The translations under genes were made by a program, and so were the position numbers. Positions 1-6,996 of a DNA stretch of 39,021 nucleotides are shown piece after piece. Below the pieces are notes generated by a model, which saw only the letters and a program-made list of their open reading frames with translations, was not told the DNA's origin and did no database searches. Source of the stretch: Candidatus Woesearchaeota archaeon (lineage in GTDB: Archaea > Nanobdellota > Nanobdellia > Woesearchaeales > DSVV01); contig JABHXF010000044.1 in assembly GCA_018657385.1 (NCBI GenBank), positions 1 through 39,021 on the forward strand, read 5' to 3'. Numbering within the stretch: position 1 is the stretch's first letter; every line of letters starts with the position of its first letter.

Positions 1-205
1 AATAAGAGTATGTGCATCGCTCCTAACAGATATGTTGTTGCTGCCGGTTATAGTGGCTGAAATCCCATTGAATAATTTATTAAAACACGTTATGTAGTGT
101 ATAATTGGATTTCAGTTCCCAATATAAAAAAACATATAATGCCACTATAACAAATTTGAGGCAGTAACAACATCATAAAAGAAGCTATGCACATACGAAT
201 AAGAG
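1..205. mobile_element. MITE-like imperfect palindromic element with flanking direct repeat
   Basis: Bases 8-17 (GTATGTGCAT) are the exact inverse of 187-196 (ATGCACATAC). Inside them several further arm pairs line up in order: TGTTGTT.CTGCC with GGCAG.AACAACA, GTTATAGTGGC with GCCACTATAAC, and TGAAATCC with GGATTTCA. The whole stretch therefore folds as one long interrupted hairpin. AATAAGAG occurs at 1-8 and again at 198-205, just outside the right arm, as a target-site duplication would. No protein is encoded inside. This is the form of a non-autonomous miniature transposon, but a long structured RNA is an alternative. The left flank is cut by the window edge, so the duplication length is not certain. 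Confidence 0.55.
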
Positions 206-259
206 AATATTTTTTATAGTAAATAATAGTTATAGTATTTCAAAAAGGGTGTTTAATTA

Positions 260-868
260 ATGAATAATCAAAAGATAAAATTAAATATATTTGATAGGAA
301 ATATGAGAATGAATTTCATGTAATTAATAATACTTATAAAAATTTTGAAGAATTCTTATTAAAAAAAGGTTTCTTGTTTACTAAAGGTACTAATTTAGGA
401 TTTTGGGCAGGAACACCAATGAAAAGTATGTTTGAAGCATTCAATATATTATTTGAACATGATAAATTAGAAAAAGAAAGAAAAAAAGAAATAAGTTTTT
501 GTGATTTGGGTAGTGGAGATGGTAGAGTTGTTTTGTTAGCTTCTTTATTTAATGTTGATAAAATAGTAGGAATTGAAAGTGATGCCTGGCTACATGAAGT
601 AAGCCTACATATTAAAGATAAGGTTAATTTTAATGAATTTTCAAAAACTGAATTTATCAGAAATGATTTTAGTGTTCATAACATAAAAGATTATGATTAT
701 GTATTTATTGCTCCTGACAGGCCTTTCCACAGGGGCTTAGAAGATAAATTCTTAGAAGAGTTAGAAGGAAAACTAATTGTTCATAGTAATATATTTCATC
801 CTGAGAAATTAAAGAAAATACAAGAATTTGATTTTAATGGTGAAAAGTTTATTGTATATGAGAAATGA
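260..868 (+). CDS. class I SAM-dependent methyltransferase, substrate unknown
   Basis: A 202-residue protein with the Rossmann-fold SAM-binding motif I at about residues 81-90 (CDLGSGDGRV), followed by an acidic end of strand beta-2 (VGIESD), as expected for class I methyltransferases. Downstream, NDFSVHNIKDYDYVFIAP resembles the strand-4 region. The size and glycine motif recall small protein-lysine methyltransferases of the FAM173/DOT1-like type, but I cannot name the substrate. A GGGTG ribosome-binding site precedes the ATG by about nine bases. It stands alone, converging on the metallopeptidase operon, with a repeat element between them. Confidence 0.75.
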   Translation: MNNQKIKLNIFDRKYENEFHVINNTYKNFEEFLLKKGFLFTKGTNLGFWAGTPMKSMFEAFNILFEHDKLEKERKKEISFCDLGSGDGRVVLLASLFNVDKIVGIESDAWLHEVSLHIKDKVNFNEFSKTEFIRNDFSVHNIKDYDYVFIAPDRPFHRGLEDKFLEELEGKLIVHSNIFHPEKLKKIQEFDFNGEKFIVYEK

Positions 869-1013
869 ATGTTAGTTATGGGTTTTGGGTCTTGAGTTGG
901 TTTGGGGTAAATTAGTTTTGAGATATGGTTATCAGTTGAATAGTTTTGAAAAAACACAGTGATACTCATAACTACCTACTGATAACCAACTCATAACCCA
1001 GAACTCATTACTC
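869..1013. repeat. Intergenic palindromic repeat, family 1, copy 1
   Basis: An imperfect inverted repeat with a G/T-rich left arm (GTTATGGGTTTTGGGT) and an A/C-rich right arm (CTGATAACCAACTCATAACC). Its reverse complement aligns almost end to end with 11724-11877: both carry GAGTAATGAGTT, GAGTTGGTTATCAGTA and TTATGAGTAT in the same order. It fills the gap between two convergent genes and encodes nothing. Confidence 0.7.
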
Positions 1014-1022
1014 AAAAAAAAA

Positions 1023-1928
1023 TTAAAGATTTACTTTCATGCTTACTTTTCCATTGACTAATTCTGTAAATACATCTAATGCTCTTTTTCCCGCGGTAAC
1101 TAGATTCTTAACAAAACCAAATGCAACATCATGTAAACCATTATTAGCTGGTTGGAAATCAATGTTAATATTATCACCAATACCAGCAATATTATTATCT
1201 TTGATTGCCTTCATCCAAGCCATCTCAAATGCAAATGCTTTTGCTTCTTCATCATGAATGTTTGCTAAAGGATTACTTAGTACATGACCAATCTCATGCC
1301 CTAATACTAACATAACAATATCTAATTTATTTTGTTTTACAACTACTTCCCCTGTTCTATGTATAGCAAATCCTTGAATACTTGGTGAGAATTTACCACC
1401 ATTTGCTTCATGTATTCTTTTGAATTTTTTTTCATCACAAACTCTTATTGTAATACCTTTGCTTAATTCTCTGCCTGTTGTTGTTTTGAAAGCTTCTTTT
1501 ACATGTTCTTCAACTTTTTTAGCATCATCAATAAATTGTGTTTCATGTCTATAAGAATGTAAAAAATTATCAGGAAGAAAATGCTCCATTGGTGTAGGTT
1601 GTGAAAAATAATTATTAGGATTATAATTAAAAGAGGAATAAGGCATTTCAACTTCTTGAGCTGAAGCCCTATACTCTAATAATTTAGGTTTTGGATTTAT
1701 TTCGGGTAATGCTTTATCTAGGTTATACACTTCTTTTTTGGAGGTAGATGGTACATAACCATTACCAGATGAGTTTGATATTTGTGTTGGAGTTGAAGCA
1801 TAGTTTGAAATTAATGCATCTATTCCACCACTACTTTCAATCATTGATCTTGATGCATACATAGTGAAACTTTCTCTAATAACTTCTCTTTGTACTTTGA
1901 CATACATTTTTTCACTTTGATACATCAT
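1023..1928 (-). CDS. HEIGH-motif zinc metallopeptidase-like protein
   Basis: A 301-residue protein with a zinc-binding HExxH motif at residues 211-215 (LGHEIGHVLS). Glutamates at 227-228 and 235 are candidate third ligands, which would make it a gluzincin-like enzyme. The N-terminal 130 residues are rich in Ser, Asn, Tyr and Pro and look disordered. Residues 130-205 resemble the mixed alpha/beta lead-in of small metallopeptidases. No signal peptide or membrane helix is evident. Its ATG overlaps the TGA of the upstream Cys-rich peptide gene (ATGA-type overlap), so the two are translationally coupled. Substrate unknown; the neighbouring small proteins are natural candidates, by inference only. 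Confidence 0.7.
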   Translation of the reverse strand: MMYQSEKMYVKVQREVIRESFTMYASRSMIESSGGIDALISNYASTPTQISNSSGNGYVPSTSKKEVYNLDKALPEINPKPKLLEYRASAQEVEMPYSSFNYNPNNYFSQPTPMEHFLPDNFLHSYRHETQFIDDAKKVEEHVKEAFKTTTGRELSKGITIRVCDEKKFKRIHEANGGKFSPSIQGFAIHRTGEVVVKQNKLDIVMLVLGHEIGHVLSNPLANIHDEEAKAFAFEMAWMKAIKDNNIAGIGDNINIDFQPANNGLHDVAFGFVKNLVTAGKRALDVFTELVNGKVSMKVNL

Positions 1929-2095
1929 TGGTATAACTCCTGAGATGATGAAGAATCATAGCTTGAAGTTGAAGCTTCGTAGCCCATTGATGTAGAAGGT
2001 GTATAACTAGCAGAATCACTACCACATCCAGACATATAAGAAGCACTAGAACCAGCACCACTTGAATATCCACATCCTCCACATCCATTACACAT
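1925..2095 (-). CDS. Small Cys/Gly/Ser-rich peptide
   Basis: A 56-codon reading frame. It begins MCNGCGGCGY, with four cysteines in the first 24 residues at 2, 5, 8 and 24, and continues as a Ser/Gly/Ala/Tyr-rich tail ending QELYQ. The stop codon overlaps the start of the metallopeptidase gene, and the 115-residue protein gene lies just upstream on the same strand, so this is the middle gene of an operon. The CxxCxxC spacing could bind metal or be a site of modification. There is no recognised family. Composition and overlap make it likely real. Comparison with substrate or precursor peptides of a linked protease is inference. Confidence 0.6.
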   Translation of the reverse strand: MCNGCGGCGYSSGAGSSASYMSGCGSDSASYTPSTSMGYEASTSSYDSSSSQELYQ

Positions 2096-2120
2096 TTTGT
2101 TTCACCTAAATTGATTTAAT

Positions 2121-2468
2121 TTACTTGTTATGACTATAAGGCATTATTTCAGTATGAAGCTTATAAGCTGAACGATTTAATGCAACATAATTTCCTGAAG
2201 AAGTATCTGCATCACCTGGAAGTGCTAAGCCACTTGCACCTCTTTGATACATTTTTCTTGTGAAATCTGCTACATCCTTAACTAAACCTTCATTATGTAA
2301 TACCCTACCACCTGGCAAAGTATGAAATGAGCCCATCCCCTCATAACCTTTTGCAGGAGTTCCGTAATTAGGAGACATACCATCACCATGATGAATATAC
2401 TTTCTAAGGGGGCTATCTGCTGTACTCCCGATTGGGCTTATTGATACCATTTTATTTACCTTTACCAT
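2121..2468 (-). CDS. Hypothetical protein, first gene of the metallopeptidase operon
   Basis: 115 residues, not recognised. It is Gly/Pro/His-rich in the middle (HHGDGMSPNYGTPAKGY), with no membrane segment and no cysteine. There are two close starts, M1 and M7; M1 is kept because a TATA-like run (CTATATATG on the coding strand, near 2487-2500) would place the transcript start just before it. The Cys-rich peptide gene starts 25 bases beyond its stop, so the three genes appear co-transcribed. Confidence 0.55.
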   Translation of the reverse strand: MVKVNKMVSISPIGSTADSPLRKYIHHGDGMSPNYGTPAKGYEGMGSFHTLPGGRVLHNEGLVKDVADFTRKMYQRGASGLALPGDADTSSGNYVALNRSAYKLHTEIMPYSHNK

Positions 2469-2592
2469 AAAAATGCCATTAAGACATCTAAATCATATAT
2501 AGTATATAGTATACTTAGAGGTTTAAATATAAAATGGGGATTAAGTACAAGAAAAAGAGACAAAAAAGTCATAGCAAGCATCATAGAATAGA

Positions 2593-2632
2593 AAAATATA
2601 AATATAAGTGTACACATACAAGTACTTGTATG
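2593..2632 (+). promoter_or_regulatory. vapBC promoter with palindromic operator over the start codon
   Basis: A TATA-like run (AAAATATAAATATAAG, 2593-2608) stands about 25-30 bases before the vapB ATG, which implies a leaderless transcript. The bases 2615-2632, CATACAAGTACTTGTATG, are a perfect 18-bp palindrome that contains the ATG itself. An overlapping GTGTACAC lies at 2609-2616. The position suits autorepression by a VapB-VapC complex. Confidence 0.6.
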
Positions 2633-2881
2633 GTTACAAAAACAATCACTATAAAAGAAAAAGCATATGATATGCTTGCAAAGGACAAAAGAGGAGATGA
2701 AAGCTTCTCAGATGAAATCATTAGATGGGCACAGACAAAAAAAAGGCCTGATTTAAATCAATTTGTTGGGATGTGGAGTGATATGAGCGAAGAAAATTAT
2801 AATAAAATAAACAGCATAATAGATAAAGGATGGGATCCATCATTTAATAAATCACTTAAAGAATTAGGTTATAAAAAATGA
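2630..2881 (+). CDS. vapB: VapB-type antitoxin
   Basis: I start the protein at the internal ATG at 2630 (83 residues, beginning MVTKTITIKEKAYDML) and not at the upstream ATG at 2534. The first 32 codons upstream are Lys/His-rich and unlike the family, and the TATA box lies just before 2630. The N-terminal pattern TITIKEKAYDMLA..K..DESFSD is typical of archaeal VapB antitoxins of the DUF217/ribbon-helix-helix-like type. The tail DPSFNKSLKELGYKK would wrap the toxin. Its TGA overlaps the toxin ATG in an ATGA junction. Confidence 0.75.
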   Translation: MVTKTITIKEKAYDMLAKDKRGDESFSDEIIRWAQTKKRPDLNQFVGMWSDMSEENYNKINSIIDKGWDPSFNKSLKELGYKK

Positions 2882-3279
2882 AATTATTAGATAGCACTTT
2901 CCTAATAGATTTATTGAAAAATAAAAAAGAAGTTCATGGTAAATTAGATGAACTAGAAAATGAAAGAGCTCTCTTCATTAGCTCAATCAGCGTATATGAA
3001 TTAGCATTAGGTATACAATTAGACAAAAATCTTAATCATGTGAAAAAATTCTCTGAATTCTTAAAATTTATAGCTGCATTTGAAGTATTAAATCTAGATG
3101 TTGATTCAGCAATAATTGCTGGAAAATTAAAAGGAGATTTAATAAGAAAAGGAAAAGAAATTGATACAAGAGATTGTCTAATTGCAGGAACTGCTTTAAC
3201 AAACAAAATAGATACAATAATAACAAGAAATAAAAAACATTTTGAAAGAGTTAAAGGATTAAAAGTTGAGAGTTATTGA
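2878..3279 (+). CDS. vapC: VapC-type PIN-domain toxin ribonuclease
   Basis: 133 residues, normal for VapC. The metal-binding acidic residues of a PIN domain are in place: D5 (LLDSTFLIDLL), E41 (SVYELALG), D96/D99 (EIDTRDCLIAGTA), and the late TRNKKHF motif after D112. VapC toxins cut RNA, usually tRNA or rRNA, until bound by VapB. Overlap with vapB by four bases shows translational coupling. The pair is complete and shows no decay. Confidence 0.88.
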   Translation: MKLLDSTFLIDLLKNKKEVHGKLDELENERALFISSISVYELALGIQLDKNLNHVKKFSEFLKFIAAFEVLNLDVDSAIIAGKLKGDLIRKGKEIDTRDCLIAGTALTNKIDTIITRNKKHFERVKGLKVESY

Positions 3280-3286
3280 AAACAAA

Positions 3287-3325
3287 AACTAAATCTTTCT
3301 CACAACACCATCGACCTTAATTAAG
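3287..3325 (-). pseudogene. Remnant of a PEP-utiliser C-terminus
   Basis: Read on the minus strand, this stretch gives IKVDGVVRKI followed by a stop, close to the VDATNGIVRKL end of the neighbouring PEP-utiliser protein (same strand). The frame cannot be followed more than a few codons upstream of IKVDG with any similarity. It could be the last trace of a tandem copy of that gene, but the match is only about ten residues. Confidence 0.3.
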
Positions 3326-3340
3326 CTCGACCAAGATAAT

Positions 3341-3362
3341 AGGGTTACGCTTCGCTAACCCT
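3341..3362. terminator. Hairpin at the end of the PEP-utiliser gene
   Basis: AGGGTTA at 3341-3347 is the exact inverse of TAACCCT at 3356-3362, with an eight-base loop. It overlaps the stop codon of the minus-strand PEP-utiliser gene and lies between two convergent genes, so it may help end transcription on either strand. No long T-run follows. Confidence 0.4.
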
Positions 3363-4938
3363 ATAACTTTCTCACAATTCCATTAGTTGCATCTACTTCA
3401 ACCATCATGCCGTCTTTCAATGCTTTGGTTGCAATCTTAGTTCCAATAATACATGGGATATCTAATTCTCTTGAAACAATAGATGCATGACAAGTAACAC
3501 CACCTTCCTCAGTTACAATTGCAGCTGCTTTTTTCATTCCTGCAACATAATCTGGTCTTGTCATAATTGCAACTAAAATATCACCTTTCTCAATTTTATG
3601 AGCTTCTGTTGCACTCATAATTATTTTTACTTTACCTTTTGCATAACCAGTATTTGCACACAACCCTTTAAACTCTTGAATTTGTGAATAATCTTCAGTT
3701 TCTAAAACAGCTTTTTTTAATTGTTTAAGTTCTTCATTTATAACCATAACACATTCTTGATTTATATCAATAAAAGCTGAATCTTTAATTCTTTCTTGTA
3801 ATTCTTTTTGTAATGTTTTGATTTCTGCTTCATCCATGTATTCTAATAATTTAATCTCTGCCGGTGTTAAATATTTCATTTCATGTAATTTTATATTTAA
3901 TCTTTCCCCTATTTCTTCAATTAAAACACTACCATAATGAATATACCAATAAGTTGATTTTTTTCTGTCGTCCTGCCATTTAGTAAAATCTTCTAAAATT
4001 TTAATTAGATTTTTTAGATGTTGTGAAAGTTCTAACTTTTCAATTAATCTTGTTTTAATTTCATAATTTAGTTTTGGTGTTTCTGATATCTTCTTTATCT
4101 CTGCACTAATATTAAAGTTTGTTTCAAAGATTTCTTTGATTTCTTTCATGAAATTTTTCTTATCTAAAATATATGCTTGCACATAATTGTTTTTTGACCA
4201 AAAATAATCTTGTTCATGTTTATCTAATGCATCTTTGACATCTTTGAAAACATCTTTTTCTAATTCATTTAGTGATTCTTCTACATCGTGCTTTAAAATA
4301 AATTCTTTTAAACCATTATTTGCATCTTCAATCATCAATGCTATCCTTAATAAACTTACTTCTGCTTCATTAATGAAAGACTGATCAACAGGTGCTGTTA
4401 ACTTTGAAAAAATATCATGATAATTATTATCTAAACTTTTTTGTTTTAATAATTCTAAAACCATGTCTGCAACAATTTTATCACTGCCTAAAGCAAATCC
4501 ATCAATTATTGAAGACGAGGAGCATCTTAAAATTGTTTTTTCTGAAAATTCCTTGTATAAATCAAACAATTCCTTTTTGTTTAATTTTGCTAAGTCTAAT
4601 TCTTTTATTTTATTACAAATATCATAAAAGTTTTTCTCATCTTTATCCCAGTTTTTCATTAAATCTTTGCTTAAATTATTATTAGTTTTTGCTTTTTCAA
4701 TTATTTCAGTTGTGATTCTATTGATATCATCCATTGGAATAAACCAATCTGCTCTGTCATTATGAAAAAAACATGCATGATTAAAATTATGCCAACCTTG
4801 TTTTCTTTTTTCTATTCTTGATTCCCCCTCTACAATGTAGAATAAAAAATGAGGACACCCATCAAATCTTTGATGATACCATTGTTTATTCTGAAATTTA
4901 GTTATGTTTTGTTTTAGGAGTTGTTTATTGTATTTCAT
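3361..4938 (-). CDS. PEP-utilising swivel-domain protein without ATP-grasp
   Basis: 525 residues. The last ~90 residues are a phosphohistidine 'swivel' domain of the PEP synthase/PPDK family: the TRPDYV-like loop is followed by EEGGVTCHASIVSRELDIPC, where H484 is the histidine that carries phosphate in the family. The first ~430 residues are mostly helical, start with an aromatic segment (WYHQRFDGCPHFLFY), and lack both the ATP-grasp nucleotide-binding domain and the PEP-binding TIM barrel. It cannot be a complete PEP synthase. It may be a phosphocarrier or a phosphotransferase with a divergent N-terminus. A complete PPDK lies 2.2 kb away on the other strand. Family assignment is firm; role is unknown. 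Confidence 0.75.
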   Translation of the reverse strand: MKYNKQLLKQNITKFQNKQWYHQRFDGCPHFLFYIVEGESRIEKRKQGWHNFNHACFFHNDRADWFIPMDDINRITTEIIEKAKTNNNLSKDLMKNWDKDEKNFYDICNKIKELDLAKLNKKELFDLYKEFSEKTILRCSSSSIIDGFALGSDKIVADMVLELLKQKSLDNNYHDIFSKLTAPVDQSFINEAEVSLLRIALMIEDANNGLKEFILKHDVEESLNELEKDVFKDVKDALDKHEQDYFWSKNNYVQAYILDKKNFMKEIKEIFETNFNISAEIKKISETPKLNYEIKTRLIEKLELSQHLKNLIKILEDFTKWQDDRKKSTYWYIHYGSVLIEEIGERLNIKLHEMKYLTPAEIKLLEYMDEAEIKTLQKELQERIKDSAFIDINQECVMVINEELKQLKKAVLETEDYSQIQEFKGLCANTGYAKGKVKIIMSATEAHKIEKGDILVAIMTRPDYVAGMKKAAAIVTEEGGVTCHASIVSRELDIPCIIGTKIATKALKDGMMVEVDATNGIVRKL

Positions 4939-5001
4939 TTTATTACCTTAATTGTTTTTTGTTTAAATAATTAGTTATATTGATTCATATTTTTTATCCA
5001 T

Positions 5002-5709
5002 TCATGATTTTTTATCTATCCTAGCATAATCTCTAATAACTGCTTTTTCAAACATTATTTTTGCTGCATCTACTGCTGCTTGTCTTTTAGGACCACTATT
5101 TTCAAAAATATTAACAGACGTTACTTGGTTTGCAAATCCATGTAAATTTCTTGTTTTGTAAGATGCAATCCAAGTTTCTGGATTGCTTTTGCTCATTGGT
5201 TCTGTACTATCATTCATAGGATGAACAGCATTAATAAATGTTAATCTTCCTTCATCAACATAATCCTGAACCATAATCCCACCAATTAGATAACTAAGAA
5301 TAGTATATGATTGTTGAACTGTTGAACTTGAAACAATAGCCACAACTTGCCTATCATCTTCAAGCATCTCCCTTAAAGTTTTATCTGCTCCTTTAATTGG
5401 TATTATATAATGTGCATCTTCATCACCCACAGTAACACAATCTGATGACCAAAGATAATCAATACCTTTTCTAATAGCTGCTTCTTCTGTTGCTAATTCT
5501 TGATCAGGTGTTTCAACACCATGTCTTTCATTAAAAGCATCAACAGCCTGCATAGATTTTTCAAATTCTGGATCATCAGGTGAAATCCTATTTGCTCTTG
5601 AAATAGTTTCTGGACCAAACCCAGGTGTTGCATATGCAACTATTGTATCATGCACATCAACAATATTTAGTGTTGTTACATTTGTTACATCTTCTAGATT
5701 AATTGTCAT
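5002..5709 (-). CDS. HAD-superfamily-like protein with altered motif I
   Basis: 235 residues. Near the N-terminus NIVDVHDTIVAY resembles HAD motif I (DxDxT): D18 and T22 are kept but the second Asp is His20. AIVSSST at about 124-130 fits motif II (Ser/Thr after a hydrophobic strand). ENSGPKRQAAVDAA near 206-219 resembles the motif III/IV region. The loss of the general acid Asp suggests altered or lost phosphatase activity. It lies alone, 63 bases upstream of the PEP-utiliser gene on the same strand, and might be co-transcribed with it. HAD membership is my reading of weak motifs and could be wrong. Confidence 0.45.
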   Translation of the reverse strand: MTINLEDVTNVTTLNIVDVHDTIVAYATPGFGPETISRANRISPDDPEFEKSMQAVDAFNERHGVETPDQELATEEAAIRKGIDYLWSSDCVTVGDEDAHYIIPIKGADKTLREMLEDDRQVVAIVSSSTVQQSYTILSYLIGGIMVQDYVDEGRLTFINAVHPMNDSTEPMSKSNPETWIASYKTRNLHGFANQVTSVNIFENSGPKRQAAVDAAKIMFEKAVIRDYARIDKKS

Positions 5710-5730
5710 TTTATTTTCCTCATTTCTATT

Positions 5731-5820
5731 GAAGTTTGGAAGGTTTGGAGGGTTTGGAATGTTCTGAAGGTTTTTACCTTCCTAACCTTCCTAACTTTCC
5801 TAACCTTCAAAACATTCTAC
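5731..5820. repeat. Intergenic palindromic repeat, family 2, copy a
   Basis: The left arm is rich in GGTTTGG steps (GGAAGGTTTGGAGGGTTTGG). A tight centre follows (GAAGGT, four T, ACCTTC), and then a right arm of CCTAACCTTCC units. The same architecture occurs at 16236-16330 and 29724-29795. It separates the HAD-like gene from the small membrane-protein gene. Confidence 0.6.
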
Positions 5821-5868
5821 ATTTTGGTCTCTTTAACATAATTATGATTTAATTTTGATTTGTTATGA

Positions 5869-5994
5869 TTAACTTAACAAAATTAACAAAATAATCCCAG
5901 ATACTGCTATTGCTATTCCCCAGCCATTTAGTTTTGGAGTTTGTTTATGTTCAGTGTATGTTCTGTGTTTCATGCCTATTGATACATTTTCCAT
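5869..5994 (-). CDS. Small single-pass membrane protein
   Basis: A 41-residue frame: a basic, polar N-terminus (MENVSIGMKHRTYTEHK) followed by one hydrophobic helix, GWGIAIAVSGIILLILLS, at the very C-terminus. GGGGAAATAAA precedes the ATG on the coding strand as a ribosome-binding site. A TATA-like TTTATATA lies about 60 bases upstream (complement of 6050-6057). It is divergent from the TrmB-like regulator and shares its palindromic control region. Function unknown. Confidence 0.5.
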   Translation of the reverse strand: MENVSIGMKHRTYTEHKQTPKLNGWGIAIAVSGIILLILLS

Positions 5995-6033
5995 TTTATT
6001 TCCCCATTTCAATCTGATTTTTACACTATAATT

Positions 6034-6102
6034 ATGTAGTAATTACAAGTATATAAAAAGTTGTAGTAATGTACATAACTACAAAAAGCAAAGGTTTAAA
6101 TA
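6034..6102. promoter_or_regulatory. Divergent promoters with a near-perfect 24-bp palindrome
   Basis: Bases 6061-6084 read TTGTAGT-A-ATGTACAT-A-ACTACAA; only the two separator bases break perfect two-fold symmetry. The palindrome lies between a rightward TATA box (TTTAAATA, 6095-6102) and a leftward one (TTTATATA, complement of 6050-6057). A second partial site with the same GTAGTAAT core is at 6036-6043, where leftward transcription would begin. This is the arrangement of an operator controlling both directions. The TrmB-like protein encoded just downstream is the obvious candidate to bind it. Confidence 0.65.
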
Positions 6103-6125
6103 GGAGTAACTAAATACTTTAATTT

Positions 6126-6205
6126 GGCGAAAACTCACACAAAGACCAGTGCCTTAAGGGGGTTAGTGGCGAACTAACCAATACCCTTGCTGGTTTTATT
6201 TTTAC
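6126..6205 (+). ncRNA. Structured transcript or leader hairpin upstream of the TrmB-like gene
   Basis: Starting about 25 bases after the rightward TATA box, the sequence folds into one long hairpin. AAGACCAG (6142-6149) pairs with CTGGTTTT (6190-6197), one G-T pair included. AAGGG (6156-6160) pairs with CCCTT (6184-6188). GGTTAGT (6161-6167) pairs with ACTAACC (6173-6179) over a GGCGA loop. An AATA bulge and an asymmetric TGCCTT loop interrupt it. A T-rich run (TTTTATTTTT) follows directly. It may be a short independent RNA or an attenuator-like leader of the regulator gene. It matches no riboswitch that I recognise. Confidence 0.45.
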
Positions 6206-6276
6206 AATACAACAAGATGACATTGACTTTCTAAACAGAAATTACTGAGATATTAATCATTTAACATCATATTACT

Positions 6277-6996
6277 ATGAAAGAATCAGCATTAATGGCT
6301 GCAGGCCTTACACTAAATGAGGCTAAGGTATACTTAGCTATGCTTAAATTAGGTAGCTGTAGCGTTAATGAAATTACTAAAAAAGCAGGTGTGCATAGAG
6401 TAAATGCATATGATATTCTTGATAGATTAGGAGAAAAAGGTCTTGTTAGTTCTATAATGGTTAAAGGGAAAAGATATTATGACCCTGTTGATCCAAACCA
6501 ATTAATTAAAATTTTGCAGAGAAGAGAAGCTGAAGTTAAAGAAGCATTACCAGAATTAATGCTAGATTTTACATTGAAAAAAGAAAAACAAGATGTTTAT
6601 TATTTCAAAGGACCAGATAGTGTAATGAATGCATACAGAATGATGCTTGAACAACAAGATAAAACAGTATATGCAATGGGTGGATCAGGAATGAATAGAA
6701 AATTCCTCAAACACAGACATAAAATATGGGATGCAGAAAGAAGAAAAAAAGGAAGTAAAGTAAAAGCACTATATTATGAAAGAATGAGAGGTAAAAAAGT
6801 AGGTGATGATAGTTGGGAAATGAAATTCTTACCTGATGAATTCCAAAACCCAGCAATGATTGATATTATTGGTAATTTAGTAATAATATTATTAGCAACA
6901 GATGAAATAATGGCAATTGTAATTGAAAATAAAATGTTAGCTGATTCTTATAGACAGAATTTTAAGATGTTATGGGAATATGTAGCAAAGAAATGA
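6277..6996 (+). CDS. TrmB-family transcriptional regulator
   Basis: 239 residues. An N-terminal winged helix-turn-helix (about 8-75) has the TrmB signature: GLTLNEAKVYLAMLKLGSCS, then EITKKAGVHRVNAYDILDRL, then GLVSSIMVKGKRYYDPVDP. The C-terminal domain (about 95-239) is the phospholipase-D-like ligand domain common in short TrmB proteins (YYFKGPDSVMNAYRMML, VYAMGGSG). TrmB proteins respond to sugars or other metabolites and often regulate their own genes. PPDK, a central gluconeogenic/glycolytic enzyme, is the next gene, but it has its own TATA box at about 7045. Confidence 0.85.
   Translation: MKESALMAAGLTLNEAKVYLAMLKLGSCSVNEITKKAGVHRVNAYDILDRLGEKGLVSSIMVKGKRYYDPVDPNQLIKILQRREAEVKEALPELMLDFTLKKEKQDVYYFKGPDSVMNAYRMMLEQQDKTVYAMGGSGMNRKFLKHRHKIWDAERRKKGSKVKALYYERMRGKKVGDDSWEMKFLPDEFQNPAMIDIIGNLVIILLATDEIMAIVIENKMLADSYRQNFKMLWEYVAKK

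Noticed and set aside
2534-2629. Upstream ATG as the start of the VapB antitoxin
   Set aside because: The 32 extra residues are Lys/His-rich, unlike the family, and the TATA box with the operator palindrome lies within them.
6126-6205. Fluoride or other known riboswitch before the TrmB-like gene
   Set aside because: The helices do not carry the conserved loops of any riboswitch that I know; I report only a structured RNA.
6213-6247. Box C/D small RNA (AAGATGA and CTGA)
   Set aside because: The C box deviates from RUGAUGA at its second position, no C'/D' pair is seen and no terminal stem closes it.
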